Made by a program: the position numbers and the translations under genes
Assembly (NCBI GenBank): GCA_023460795.1
Contig: JAEWPC010000088.1
Span: 1-64,000, forward strand
DNA from: Bacillota bacterium
Lineage (GTDB): Bacteria; Bacillota; Bacilli; Paenibacillales; Paenibacillaceae
Direction of reading: 5' to 3'
Length of the DNA: 64,000 nt
In this document: positions 50,144 to 60,200 of the stretch, one piece after another
How positions within the stretch are numbered: position 1 is the first letter of the stretch
Layout: each line of letters opens with the position of its first letter
Notes under the pieces: model-generated
What the model saw: only the letters and a program-made list of their open reading frames with translations
Told to the model about the DNA's origin: nothing
Database searches by the model: none

Positions 50144-52321
50144 ATGACGCAAGCGACGCCGCGCCGGTGGATGACGGAGGAGATCGTCCGTCAGGCGAAT
50201 TGGCTATTATCGAGCCTGTCGCTCGAAGAGAAAGTCGGGCAGATGACGCAGTACGATTGGGGCTTCAACCCGATCAACCCGGAGACGGGCGTATCCCAGC
50301 GCGACGTGTTACGGGAAGAAATCCGTCAAGGCCGCGTAGGATCGATCTTCAACTTATCCGGCGCCGAGGAAGCGAATGAGCTTCAGAAGCTGATTCAAGA
50401 CCATACGAAGCATCGCATCCCGCTGTTGATCGGCCGCGACGTCATTCACGGGTACAAGACGGTGTTCCCGATTCCGCTGGCCCAGGCGTCCGCTTGGAAA
50501 CCGGATATCGCGCGCCGGACGTCGGAAGCCGCATCCCGGGAATCGCTGGCCGACGGCGTCGCGTGGGTGTTCGCTCCGATGATCGATATTAGCCGGGACC
50601 CCCGGTGGGGACGAATCGCGGAGAGCATCGGCGAAGACCCGTTGCTGACGTCCGAATACGCAAAGGCCTGGGTAGAAGGCTCGCAGGTGGCGGACGGAGC
50701 CGGCAAGAGCACGGCCAGCTGTCCGAAGCATTATGCCGGATACGGACTGGCGGAAGCCGGACGCGACTATAACACGGTCGATCTGTCGGACCGGGTGCTC
50801 CGCGAGGTGATTCTTCCGCCGTTCCGCGAAGCGATAGATGCGGGCGCGCTCAGCATCATGGCATCGTTCAACGAGGTGAACGGCATCCCGGCATGCGCGA
50901 ACGCTTACTTGCTGCGCACGATATTGCGCGACGAGTGGGGCTTCGAGGGTTTCGTCGCGAGCGACTACAACGCGCTTCAAGAGCTGCTCGTGCATGGCGT
51001 GGCCGGCAGCGAAGAGGAAGCCGCCGAGCTGAGCGTGCTGGCCGGCTGCGATATGGACATGCACTCCGGCTTCTATATGAGGCATCTGCCGAAGCTCGTT
51101 CGCGAAGGCCGCGTGCCGGAGAGCGTGATCGACGAGTCGGTACGCCGCATTCTCGCGGTGAAGATTAAGCTGGGTTTGTTGGAGCAGCCGTTCGCGTCGG
51201 TTCCGTCAGAGGAGGCTGCAGCATCCGCCCGCGCTTCGTTCACCGAATTGGCGCGCGAATCGGCGAGGGAGTCGATCGTCCTGCTTCGCAACGAAGAGCA
51301 AGTGCTGCCTCTGCGTAAAGATAACGTCACGATCGCGGTTATCGGTCCGCTCGCGGACAATCATAAGGATCCGCTCGGCTGCTGGGCGTTCGACGGCAAC
51401 CCGTTCGACGTCGTCAGCTTGCTTGAGGGGATTCGCCAAGCGGCGGGGGCCGGCGCAAGAGTGCTCTATTCGGAAGGCTGCGAGGTCGACGCCGAGGACG
51501 TCGGCGGAATCGAGGCGGCTGTCGCCGCCTCTCGGCAAGCGGACGTCGTCGTGCTTGCGCTCGGCGAAGCGCTGGAGATGAGCGGCGAATCGCGTTCCCG
51601 CACCTCGCTCGATCTGCCGGGCGCGCAGCGTAGGCTAGTAGAGGCGGTTGCGGGAACCGGCAAGCCGCTCGCTGCCGTACTGCTGAGCGGCAGGCCGCTC
51701 GCGCTGCCATGGCTGCAAGAGCACGCCTCGGCGATCGTCCAAGCCTGGCATCTCGGCGTGCAGAGCGGCAACGCGATCGCCGACGTCTTGTTCGGCGACT
51801 ATAACCCAAGCGGCCGCTTGCCGGTCACGTTCCCGCACAACGTCGGACAAGTGCCGATCTATTACTACCGTAAGAAAACCGGCCGACCGCCGGCCGGCGT
51901 CTATTCCTCCTACTACATCGACTCGACGACCGAGCCGCTGTATCCGTTCGGCTACGGCCTGAGCTATACGCGGTTCGAATACGGCTCCGTTAAGACGGAT
52001 CGTGCGTCGATGAACGCGGACGAAGGACTGGAACTGACTGTACAGGTAATGAACGCAGGGGACCGCGCCGGAGAAGAAACCGTGCAGCTTTACGCGCGCG
52101 ATGAGGTAGCGAGCGTAACCCAGCCGTTGAAGAAGCTGATCGGGTTCCGCAAAGTCCGGCTGGCGCCGGGAGAGTCCGCGAAGGTGACGTTCCGCGTTAG
52201 CGCGGACAGCTTGGCGATCATCGACAAGAATATGAAGCGGACGGTCGAACCGGGCGACTTTACGCTGTATGTCGGTCCGAACTCGAGCGTTGGCGAATCG
52301 ATCAAGATCAAGGTGAATTAA
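50144..52321 (+). CDS. Glycoside hydrolase family 3 beta-glycosidase
   Basis: 725-aa GH3 enzyme of the BglX type. N-terminal TIM barrel (about 20-330) with nucleophile D274 (GFVASDYNAL) and substrate-binding DxSRDPRWGRIAESIGEDP and CPKHYAGYG, then the GH3 C-terminal sandwich (about 370-590) and a fibronectin-like domain (about 620-710). No signal peptide, so it probably hydrolyses imported beta-linked glucosides or xylosides. ATG 50144 after GAGGAGG. Single gene with an operator-like palindrome, suggesting sugar-responsive control. Confidence 0.93.
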   Translation: MTQATPRRWMTEEIVRQANWLLSSLSLEEKVGQMTQYDWGFNPINPETGVSQRDVLREEIRQGRVGSIFNLSGAEEANELQKLIQDHTKHRIPLLIGRDVIHGYKTVFPIPLAQASAWKPDIARRTSEAASRESLADGVAWVFAPMIDISRDPRWGRIAESIGEDPLLTSEYAKAWVEGSQVADGAGKSTASCPKHYAGYGLAEAGRDYNTVDLSDRVLREVILPPFREAIDAGALSIMASFNEVNGIPACANAYLLRTILRDEWGFEGFVASDYNALQELLVHGVAGSEEEAAELSVLAGCDMDMHSGFYMRHLPKLVREGRVPESVIDESVRRILAVKIKLGLLEQPFASVPSEEAAASARASFTELARESARESIVLLRNEEQVLPLRKDNVTIAVIGPLADNHKDPLGCWAFDGNPFDVVSLLEGIRQAAGAGARVLYSEGCEVDAEDVGGIEAAVAASRQADVVVLALGEALEMSGESRSRTSLDLPGAQRRLVEAVAGTGKPLAAVLLSGRPLALPWLQEHASAIVQAWHLGVQSGNAIADVLFGDYNPSGRLPVTFPHNVGQVPIYYYRKKTGRPPAGVYSSYYIDSTTEPLYPFGYGLSYTRFEYGSVKTDRASMNADEGLELTVQVMNAGDRAGEETVQLYARDEVASVTQPLKKLIGFRKVRLAPGESAKVTFRVSADSLAIIDKNMKRTVEPGDFTLYVGPNSSVGESIKIKVN

Positions 52322-52344
52322 GGCAACCGCGGATGAAGTTGAAG

Positions 52345-52371
52345 CCCATGCGAAACTCGCATGGGTTTATT
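52345..52371 (+). terminator. Terminator after GH3 gene
   Basis: CCCATGCGA / TCGCATGGG stem, three-base loop, TTTATT tail. Confidence 0.85.
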
Positions 52372-52477
52372 CGCGTGTAACGGGCATCCGAAGAAATCTT
52401 CACACCGCCTCCATCAAAACTTCACAACCGCTCGGTATGCTTATAGCCAGCAATCGGAATCCGAGGAGGCGGTAGGC

Positions 52478-53674
52478 ATGAGCAAGAGGAAGGTAGCGAT
52501 TATCGGAGCGGGAATCGCGGGATTGACGTTGGCGTACGCGTTCCGGCAAAGCGGCAAGTTCGATTTCACGCTGTTTACGGCCAGCGATGCCGAAGAAGTC
52601 CGGAGCGGCCGGATTTTATCGACGCAAATTCATTTCGAGAGGCTGTTACGGACGGAGGGGCGTTACGGCATGGCGGAATATGGCCCGGTTAACGAGATCC
52701 ACGGGATCGAATTGATCGTAGGCGGACAGAAGCTGTTCCATGGCAACCTGCGCAGCCGTGCGGTGAGCCAAGATCAGCGCTTGTACTTGTCCTCCCTACT
52801 GGATGCGTTATGTTCGAGCAGCGCCAATGTTCGCAAGACGCGGATAACTAGCGGAGATCTGGAGAGCCTGGCGGGCTCCTATGATCTGATCGTGGACTGT
52901 ACGGGCAAGAGAGGGCCGATCGCTTCATTTCCGGAATATTCAGAGCTTCAGCTTACTCCGGACGCTCCGCAAAGATTGCTCTCCGCCGGCATGTTCCACG
53001 GAATTTCAACCGATAACCCCAATAAGATGTCCTACAATATCATCCCGGGACAAGGAGAGCTATTCGAGACGACGACCATGACCGCCAAGGGCTTGGCAGG
53101 CGTATTGCTGCTGGAGGCCGTGCCTGGCGGCGAGCTGGACCGGATCAAAGGCAACCCGTCTCCCGACGTCTTCGTCAAGGAGCTGCTGAACGTCTTGCAG
53201 ACGCATCTCCCTCACCTCTACGAACGAATCAACATTGCGGAATTCCGCCCGGTAGACCCGTTAGCTTATATGCGAACGGCGATACAGCCGAAGGTACGCC
53301 TTCCCTATACGAAGGTCGGCGGAACGCTCGTCATCGGCTGCGGGGACAGCTTCGTGCTGAACGATCCGGTTACTGGCCAAGGGGCGAACGCGGCTTCCTA
53401 CTGCGCCAACGCGCTATTCGAAGTGCTGGCGGGCCATGCCGATCGGCAGTGGGACGCCGAGATCGGCGAGCGGTATTGGGAACGGACGAAGGAGTACGTG
53501 ACCAAAGTGTCCGACTGGACGAACGCGATGATGGGGCCGCCATCGGCCGCGTTCAACGAGCTGTTGGGCAAAGCGGCGAACGACCAAGCCGCCGCGGACG
53601 ACATCGTCAACTTATTCACGGACCCGGTTAAGGCCCACGATGTATATTTTGCCGTACCCGCAAAGCAGCTATGA
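52478..53674 (+). CDS. Styrene monooxygenase (StyA)-like flavoprotein
   Basis: 398-aa protein resembling group E flavoprotein monooxygenases such as StyA: GAGIAGLTLAYAF at the FAD motif (about 9-21), YDLIVDCTGKRG matching StyA's LLVVCTGKY, the FHGIS/MSYNIIPGQGELFE block, and IGCGDSFVLNDPVTGQGAN at the FAD ribityl site. StyA enzymes epoxidise aromatics with FADH2 from a separate reductase (StyB); no such reductase is in the window. ATG 52478 after GAGGAGGC. Substrate unknown. Confidence 0.82.
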   Translation: MSKRKVAIIGAGIAGLTLAYAFRQSGKFDFTLFTASDAEEVRSGRILSTQIHFERLLRTEGRYGMAEYGPVNEIHGIELIVGGQKLFHGNLRSRAVSQDQRLYLSSLLDALCSSSANVRKTRITSGDLESLAGSYDLIVDCTGKRGPIASFPEYSELQLTPDAPQRLLSAGMFHGISTDNPNKMSYNIIPGQGELFETTTMTAKGLAGVLLLEAVPGGELDRIKGNPSPDVFVKELLNVLQTHLPHLYERINIAEFRPVDPLAYMRTAIQPKVRLPYTKVGGTLVIGCGDSFVLNDPVTGQGANAASYCANALFEVLAGHADRQWDAEIGERYWERTKEYVTKVSDWTNAMMGPPSAAFNELLGKAANDQAAADDIVNLFTDPVKAHDVYFAVPAKQL

Positions 53675-53777
53675 TACAATCGAAACCATAGAATCGCGTC
53701 TAGCATTATCGTGCAGGAAATGCACGGCAGCAGCCCTTGCCAACGCCTATATTGAGGGAAGAAAGGAGGTCGCGCGA

Positions 53778-54635
53778 ATGGATTGGGTTTCGAGAATGAA
53801 CGGAGCGATCGACTATATCGAAGGGCGGATGCTGGAAGACATCGATTACTCGGAAGCCGCGAGAATCGCATGCTGCTCGGAGTATCATTTCATGCGGATG
53901 TTTTCGTTCATGACGGACGTTACGCTATCGGAATATATAAGACGGCGGAGACTTACGCTAGCCGCATTCGAGCTTCAGAACAGCGATATTAAAGTCATCG
54001 ATCTGGCGCTGAAATTAGGCTACGAGTCGCCCGAAGCGTTCGCCCGCGCTTTTCAGCAGCTGCACGGCACGACGCCGACGGCGGCCCGCAGCGCGGGGAC
54101 GAAGCTCAAAGCCTATCCGCGAATGTCCTTTCAACTCACGATCAGAGGGGTTGAAGCTATGAATTACAGGATCGAGGAATTGGACGGCTTTAAGATTGTC
54201 GGGGTGAAGGAACGCGTCCGTACGGAGGAGGCGGCCAACACCGACGTGGTCGCTGACATTTGGGAGAAGCTCGGACGAGAAGGTTTCTTCGGCAGGCTAT
54301 GGAACATTCGCGATGCCGAATGCAAGGTAAACGGAATATTAGGCGTCTGCGCGGACGGAGCTTGGGGCAAGAACGAGTATTTCGACTACTACTTCGCGAT
54401 CGCATCCGATCAAGCGGCGCCGGAAGGCATGGTTGAACTGGATTTCCCGCCAGCGACTTGGGCGGTATTCGACGCCGAGGGACCGGCGGATCAGATCGGA
54501 GAAACTTGGAAACGGTTATACACGGAATGGGTTCCCGTATCCGCGTACGATCTTGCCAACTTGCCCGCCATTGAGAACTACTTGCCGCCTGAAGCCAACA
54601 AGAACGAGCTATGGATTCCGGTCATCAAGAAATAA
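53778..54635 (+). CDS. AraC-family regulator with GyrI-like effector domain
   Basis: 285-aa protein: two AraC helix-turn-helix motifs at about 1-105 (DIDYSEAARIACCSEYHFMRMFSF and ALKLGYESPEAFARAFQQLHG), then a GyrI/SOUL-like small-molecule binding domain (about 125-285). This order is that of Rob/SoxS-like multidrug regulators (BmrR-type ligand binding). ATG 53778 after GAAAGGAGGTC. It follows the StyA-like gene but no terminator separates them clearly. Ligand likely a lipophilic cation or drug; inference. Confidence 0.9.
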   Translation: MDWVSRMNGAIDYIEGRMLEDIDYSEAARIACCSEYHFMRMFSFMTDVTLSEYIRRRRLTLAAFELQNSDIKVIDLALKLGYESPEAFARAFQQLHGTTPTAARSAGTKLKAYPRMSFQLTIRGVEAMNYRIEELDGFKIVGVKERVRTEEAANTDVVADIWEKLGREGFFGRLWNIRDAECKVNGILGVCADGAWGKNEYFDYYFAIASDQAAPEGMVELDFPPATWAVFDAEGPADQIGETWKRLYTEWVPVSAYDLANLPAIENYLPPEANKNELWIPVIKK

Positions 54636-54642
54636 GAGAAGT

Positions 54643-55890
54643 CTATTTATGGCGTGGAAACATCGCTTCGACTTTCGTGCCCTTTCCGGGCTTCGATTCG
54701 ATGCGAATAGATCCTTGGTGCGCCTCCACGATCCATTTCGCGATAGACAATCCCAGTCCCGTTCCGCCTTCGGAACGGGATCTTGCTTTATCTCCCCGAT
54801 AAAAGCGTTCGAAGACGTGCGGCAAATCTTCGTCGGCGATTCCGGACCCGGTATCGCTCACGCTTAGCGCTACGTGATTCGAACGAAAGCTGCCGGCGAC
54901 CTCGATCCGTCCGGAGGCTGGCGTAAATTTCAGCGCGTTATCCAACAAGATGACGAACAATTGCCGGATTCTGTCCGCGTCCCCCCGCAATATCAAAGGC
55001 TGTTCCAGCTTGGCGACGAGTTCGATCTCCTTCGTCTCGGCCAACAGCTTGAACGGCTCGATCATCTCCATAATCAATCGATCCGCTGCCAAGGTTTCGT
55101 ATTGGAGCTCGAGTTGGTTCGAATCCGACCGGGCTAGCGTAAGCAGGTCTTCAAGCAGAGCGCTCATCCGCCTGCTCTCTTGCAGCATCAGCGCGATGTT
55201 AGGGCTCTCTTGCTCGATCGTTCGCTCGGGACGGCGCAGCAGAAGCTCCGTTTGCGCGCGGATCACGGAAGTCGGCGTGCGCAACTCGTGCGAAGCGTCC
55301 GCAACGAATCGTTGTTGTTTCTCCCATGCTTTGCGAATGGGCACCCAGGCGCGTCCCGCTAGAAACAAGCCCGCCAGCAAGGAAATGACCACTCCCGCGG
55401 CGATACCCGCCCCGATGTCCCAGCGCAACGACCGCAGCATGGACTGGTCGTCCTGAAGACTGGTAACGATCCCGACCGTCGAGATCGTTCCTTGCCGAAG
55501 CTCCGGAGCAGGGGCGACGGCGATCCGGTAATCGATGCGATCGATTTCGATCGTGCGAAGACCGGTATCGCCCTGGCCGGTAAACAACAGCGCGGCTTGC
55601 TCCGGCGTGAACGAACGGTCCGGCGACTGTTCGACGAGTTGGCCTTTCTCATCCCAGAACAAGAAGGTGATTCGGTCGTCTCGCTCGATGACCCAGTCAT
55701 CGGCACCAAGCCCGATTGCGGCGTCCTTCTCCGAAAGAATATGGTCTCGCGCCAGAAGCAGAATTTCGTCCGTTTCTTGATATAGCCGGTATCTCATGTG
55801 AAGGTATAGGCCCGAGCTGAACAGCAGCAGGATCAGGAAGAATACCGCGGCGTTCAAGACGACCAACCGGACGCGAATGTTAGTGAACAT
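54643..55890 (-). CDS. OmpR-associated sensor histidine kinase
   Basis: 415-aa membrane kinase: TM1 about 8-30, an extracytoplasmic domain (about 31-155, with a Cache/YycH-unlike fold), TM2 about 158-178, HAMP-like linker, DHp with H201 (ASHELRTPTS) and a complete HATPase domain (N, GSGIADEDLP, GTGLGLS boxes). Start at 55890 follows AAAGGAGA on the minus strand and overlaps the regulator gene by 11 bases. Signal unknown. Its partner is the regulator just upstream. Confidence 0.92.
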   Translation of the reverse strand: MFTNIRVRLVVLNAAVFFLILLLFSSGLYLHMRYRLYQETDEILLLARDHILSEKDAAIGLGADDWVIERDDRITFLFWDEKGQLVEQSPDRSFTPEQAALLFTGQGDTGLRTIEIDRIDYRIAVAPAPELRQGTISTVGIVTSLQDDQSMLRSLRWDIGAGIAAGVVISLLAGLFLAGRAWVPIRKAWEKQQRFVADASHELRTPTSVIRAQTELLLRRPERTIEQESPNIALMLQESRRMSALLEDLLTLARSDSNQLELQYETLAADRLIMEMIEPFKLLAETKEIELVAKLEQPLILRGDADRIRQLFVILLDNALKFTPASGRIEVAGSFRSNHVALSVSDTGSGIADEDLPHVFERFYRGDKARSRSEGGTGLGLSIAKWIVEAHQGSIRIESKPGKGTKVEAMFPRHK

Positions 55891-56566
55891 CGGATTCTCC
55901 TTTGATCGTATATCCGATTCCGCGAACCGTCCGGATAAGCTGCTCGTAGCCCCGGGCAGCCAGCTTCTTGCGCAGATGGGACACGTAGACGTCCACGGCG
56001 GCGATGCCGGCATTCGATTCGAATCCCCAGACCCGGATGAAAATTTGCTCCTTGGTGATGATCCGATCTTTATTGCACATCAAGTATTCCAACACTTTGA
56101 ATTCCGTCGAAGATAAATGCAGGGGTTTGCCGTCGATAAGCGCTTCGTGCGATGCGGAAGAAAGCCGCAGCGGACCGAAGATCAAATCGCCGTCTGGCCC
56201 GACCGTGCCGCGTCGCCGAAGCAGCGCCCTGGACCGTGCCAGCAATTCGTCGACGGAAAACGGCTTCGTTAAGTAATCGTCCGCGCCTGCGTCGAGTCCG
56301 GTCACGCGATCCGTGATCGCGTCTTTGGCGGTGAGCATCAGAATCGGCACGCCGTTTCCTTCGGCTCGAAGCTTGTGAACGATATCGACGCCGCTCATGC
56401 CGGGCAGCATGACGTCCAGTACGACCAAGTCATGGATCTGCTGCTTCGCCCATAGGTAGCCTTCGTCGCCGTTATCCGCGGCATCCACTTGATAGGATTC
56501 GCTCTCGAATACTCCCTTGATCGTCAGCAACAAGGCCGAATCGTCTTCAACCGCAAGCAACCGCAT
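55880..56566 (-). CDS. OmpR-family response regulator
   Basis: 228-aa regulator: receiver with E7/D8/D9, phospho-acceptor D51 and the usual LTKPF, then a winged-helix domain with VWGFESNAGIAAVDVYVSHLRKKL. Divergent from a cytochrome-RND operon; the 128-bp intergenic region has a direct repeat TTAAG placed like an OmpR-type activator site for that operon. The stop overlaps the kinase start. Closest general type is the QseB/CusR/PhoP-like group; no member recognised. Confidence 0.93.
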   Translation of the reverse strand: MRLLAVEDDSALLLTIKGVFESESYQVDAADNGDEGYLWAKQQIHDLVVLDVMLPGMSGVDIVHKLRAEGNGVPILMLTAKDAITDRVTGLDAGADDYLTKPFSVDELLARSRALLRRRGTVGPDGDLIFGPLRLSSASHEALIDGKPLHLSSTEFKVLEYLMCNKDRIITKEQIFIRVWGFESNAGIAAVDVYVSHLRKKLAARGYEQLIRTVRGIGYTIKGESDVH

Positions 56567-56620
56567 GCTCTCCCAGCTCCTTCGCCGTCTCTACGCACCG
56601 ATTGTATCAGACGGCGATGT

Positions 56621-56651
56621 TTAAGAAAAATTAAGGTTCGTTCCCTATACT
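56621..56651 (+). promoter_or_regulatory. OmpR-type direct repeat and -10 for the cytochrome-RND operon
   Basis: TTAAG-N5-TTAAG (56621-56635), a 10-bp-period direct repeat, occupies the -35 position of a -10 TATACT (56646-56651), which has no -35 of its own. A perfect CGCCGTCT/AGACGGCG inverted repeat with an 18-base gap lies just upstream (56583-56616). Confidence 0.55.
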
Positions 56652-56694
56652 GAGCCTGCTTCGCAAATTGCGCTTTTCAAAGAGAGGCTGGCCC

Positions 56695-57291
56695 ATGAAG
56701 AACAGAAGAACGGTGTGGATTCCCGCAATTGTCGCATTAGTAGTCGCCGTGAGTTTGCTAGCTTATTATTACAACCTCGATCTCGGTCCCAGGGTCAGCC
56801 GTCCGCGCATTCGGCTCCCGGAAGGCGGAGAGCTGTTCAAGACGATGGGCACAGTCGCATTATGGGCGGCAGCCGCGGGCTTTTCTTGGGTTTGGTTCAG
56901 GAAAAAGCGCAAATCGCCTTCGATGCTCGTTCGCCAAGCGGGAAAGCTGCTGTACGCTATTCACAAATGGTTGGGCTGGGCGACGATCGCGCTCGGCGCG
57001 GCGCATGGCGCTTATTTGCTGATATACAAGACGAGCGACCATAAAGTTTATTCCGGGCTGGCAAGCTTCGCCGTTGTGCTGGCGATAGCGGGCTATGGAT
57101 TGTTTATCCCGCGAATCCGCAACAAATGGATGCGCCTCGCGCATCGCGTGCTCGGAATCGCCTGGGTTCCCGTTCTGTTCATCCACGCCGGGGGCTCGAC
57201 GATCTTGGCGGCGGGCGCGGCGCTCGGCGTAGGCGGACTTGTCTGGTTGCTTGAAAGATACAACGCGCAAGAAAAGGTGGGGTCGCCGTGA
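56695..57291 (+). CDS. Di-heme b-type membrane protein (ferric reductase-like)
   Basis: 198-aa protein with five hydrophobic helices (about 8-24, 50-68, 86-110, 122-138, 150-190). Two His pairs with identical 13-residue gaps, H90-x13-H104 and H150-x13-H164, each pair within or near a helix, match the bis-heme signature of the ferric reductase/NOX transmembrane domain. No flavin domain is attached. ATG 56695 after GAGAGG. Its stop overlaps the RND start (GTGA), so the two proteins are made together. Electron donor and acceptor unknown; heme binding is inferred. Confidence 0.7.
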   Translation: MKNRRTVWIPAIVALVVAVSLLAYYYNLDLGPRVSRPRIRLPEGGELFKTMGTVALWAAAAGFSWVWFRKKRKSPSMLVRQAGKLLYAIHKWLGWATIALGAAHGAYLLIYKTSDHKVYSGLASFAVVLAIAGYGLFIPRIRNKWMRLAHRVLGIAWVPVLFIHAGGSTILAAGAALGVGGLVWLLERYNAQEKVGSP

Positions 57292-60200
57292 AGAAGTTAA
57301 TAGAAGGCGCGATGCAGCGTTCGACGCTGGTGTTGATCTGCATCGTCATGATTATCGCATGGGGAGGCATGTCCGCCTTCCGGATGCAGAGGGACTACTT
57401 GCCTAGCATTAATAATACGACGCTTCTAGTCGCCGTACGGGCTTCGAACGCCCAGGCGGATCAGATCAAACAAACCGTGACGCCCAAAATCCAGGACGCG
57501 ATTCGGCCGGTGAACGGCTTGACGGACGTCGAAACGAACGCCTACGATGGCGGCCTGCTCATGAGCTTATACTTCCCGATGGATTACGATATGGACAAGG
57601 CGGAAGCCGACGTGAAGCAAGCGCTGCTTCCCGTCTCGCTGCCGTCCGATATCAAGGCTCCGACGGTGACGCGCGTTACGAGCAGCTCGTTCCCGATTCT
57701 GAGCTATAGCTTGACCCCGAGCGGAGATCGCGTGTCCGAGACCGAGCTGCGGTCCAAAGTCGAGACGGACTTCGAGAAGCAACTGAAGTCGATTCCGGGC
57801 GTGGCGGACGTTCGCGTCGTAGGCGCGGCCAGCGACGGATACGTGCTCACCTTGCGGCTGCATGACCTTCTTGCCCATAAGCTGACGGTGGACGACTGGA
57901 ATCAGTCGGTAGCCGCGGCGATTCCGATGAGCGAGGGCATGATCGCAAGCAGCCAGGGAACCATTCCGATCGCGGTAGGCGGTAACGACCTTAACGAAGA
58001 ACAGATCAAGCAAATCCCGATCAAGAACAAGCAAGGCGTCAGCGTGACGCTCGGCGAAGTCGCGGATTTGCAACGCTCGATGACGGACATGAAGACGGTG
58101 TCCCGGACGAACGGCAAGCCGAGCGTGCTGCTCGACGTGCTGAAGACGCCATCGGCGAACATTACGACCGTGGCGGAGCGCGTGAAGAACCGGATTCAGC
58201 AAATCACCTACGTTCAGAAAGGCGACGTCAGCCTGACCGTGCTGCTCGACCGAGAGCATGAGCTGAACGCCGCGCTGGCCGGGTTGGTCCGCGAAGGGCT
58301 GCTGGGCTGTATTTTCTCCATGCTGTGCGTGCTGTTGTTCTATCGCAACGTTCGTTCGACGTTGCTTATCGCGGTCTCCCTGCCGACTTCGCTGTTCGCA
58401 ACGACCGCTCTGCTCGAAGCGATGGGTTACACGATGAATATTCTGACGGTATCCGGCTTGATCGTGGCGATGGGACGCATCGTGGACGACTCGATCGTTA
58501 TTCTGGACAATATGTACCGCAAGTATCAAGAGAAAAAGGAGAACGGAAGCGAATCCATCCTGCACGCGCTCGGTTCGGCCGTCCGGGAGATGGTTCCGGC
58601 CATCTTCGCCTCCACCGCCACGACAATCGCGGTGTACGCGCCGATCGCGCTCGTGGGCGGAATCATCAGCGCATCCTACGCCGGCTTTGCGTGGTCGGTC
58701 GTTATCGCGCTGGTCGTCTCCTTCTTCGTCGCGATGCTTGTCGTTCCCGCATTCGCGTACATGGGCTGGCACCGCAGGCCTCCTGCGGGCAACACCGTTA
58801 CGTTGGAGCCGCTGATGAGGCCGGTGTTGAAGTTTGCCCTGCAATGGCGCGGAGCAATCGTTGCGGCGTCGATCGTCTTGTTCCTGGCCGCGGGCTTGTT
58901 CGCCGCGCGGCTTCCGATCAGCTTGCTGCCGACCGCCAAAACCGGCGAAGTCGCGGTACAAATCGAGCTTCCGAAAGGCAACTCGTTGTCCGCGGTGGAT
59001 CAAGAAGTGGTCAAGGTCGAAGAGCTGCTGAAGCAAATTCCGCAAGTGTCCGCTTACTCCGCGACTTTCGGCTCGGCGATGACGCCGGTGGCCGACGACG
59101 TGTTCGACGAGGGAGGAGGCTATATTCAGCCGCCTAACGTCGCCAACCTGTCGATCTCCCTGACCGACAAGGGAGAGTTGGATGCGTTCGTCGCCGGTTT
59201 AAAGCCGCGGCTGTCCGCTTTGTCCCGGGACGTCGTCTACACCGTATCGAACCAGAACTTGTCCGGCGACGACTCGCAGATGAAAATCTTGCTGACCGGT
59301 GCCGATCAAAGGACATTGGACGCCGCCGCGCAAACCGTGCGCAAGCAGCTTGTCGCGGTAGATGGACTGAGCGTGCAAGGCGCGGTCGATTTAACGAACG
59401 GCACGCGGAAATACGCCATCGTATTGGATCAAGATAAAATCAAGCAGCTAGGCGTCAACCGCGATGACGTCACGAAGGTCATCTCCGCTTATACGGCATC
59501 GGCTAAAGACTTCAACGTTCCGGCTAACGGACTCTCGATTCCGGTCGACGTGAACGTGCAGCAAGCATCCGGGGATCAAGCGAAGCCCGAGCGGGTGTTG
59601 AACGCGATGCTTGCGGAGACCGTAACCGGAGACGGAGGTCGAGCGGTCCCGATCTCCCAAGTAGCTTCGCTATCCGACAATCCGGCCCCGACCTCCATTC
59701 AGGAGCGGAACGGACAACCTTTCGCTACGGTATTGGCTCAAATTACGTCGAAGGATATCGGGAAAGTATCTAATGCCGTGAACAATGAGCTTAAGCGGAC
59801 CGTGCTTCCAAGCGGAGTTTCTTATTCCACCGGAGGCATCTCGACGCAAGTCGCCCGGATGATACTGGACATGTCGCTGGCCATCGGATTCTCGCTGTTG
59901 CTCGTGTTGTTCATCACGACGACGGTGTTCAAAGGCTGGAGAGCGCCGTTCGCGGTGCTGCTCAGCGTGCCGCTCGCTTTGAGCGGGATCGTGGGCGCGC
60001 TTATGCTGGTCGGCGGAGAATGGGATTTAGCGGCTTTGATCGGCGTGTTGATGCTAGTAGGGATCGTCGTCACGAACGGTATCGTTCTTGTCGACCGGAT
60101 CGAGCGGAACCGCCGGGCGGGCATGCCGATGCAGGCTGCGATAGCGGAAGGAACGTTATCGCGGGTAAGACCGGTCGTCATGACCGCCGCGACGACGATA

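Noticed and set aside
57567..59045. 492-codon open frame on the minus strand inside the RND gene
   Set aside because: Shadow of the GC-rich codon pattern of the plus-strand RND gene; no ribosome site, and an Arg/His/Gln-rich product without any domain.
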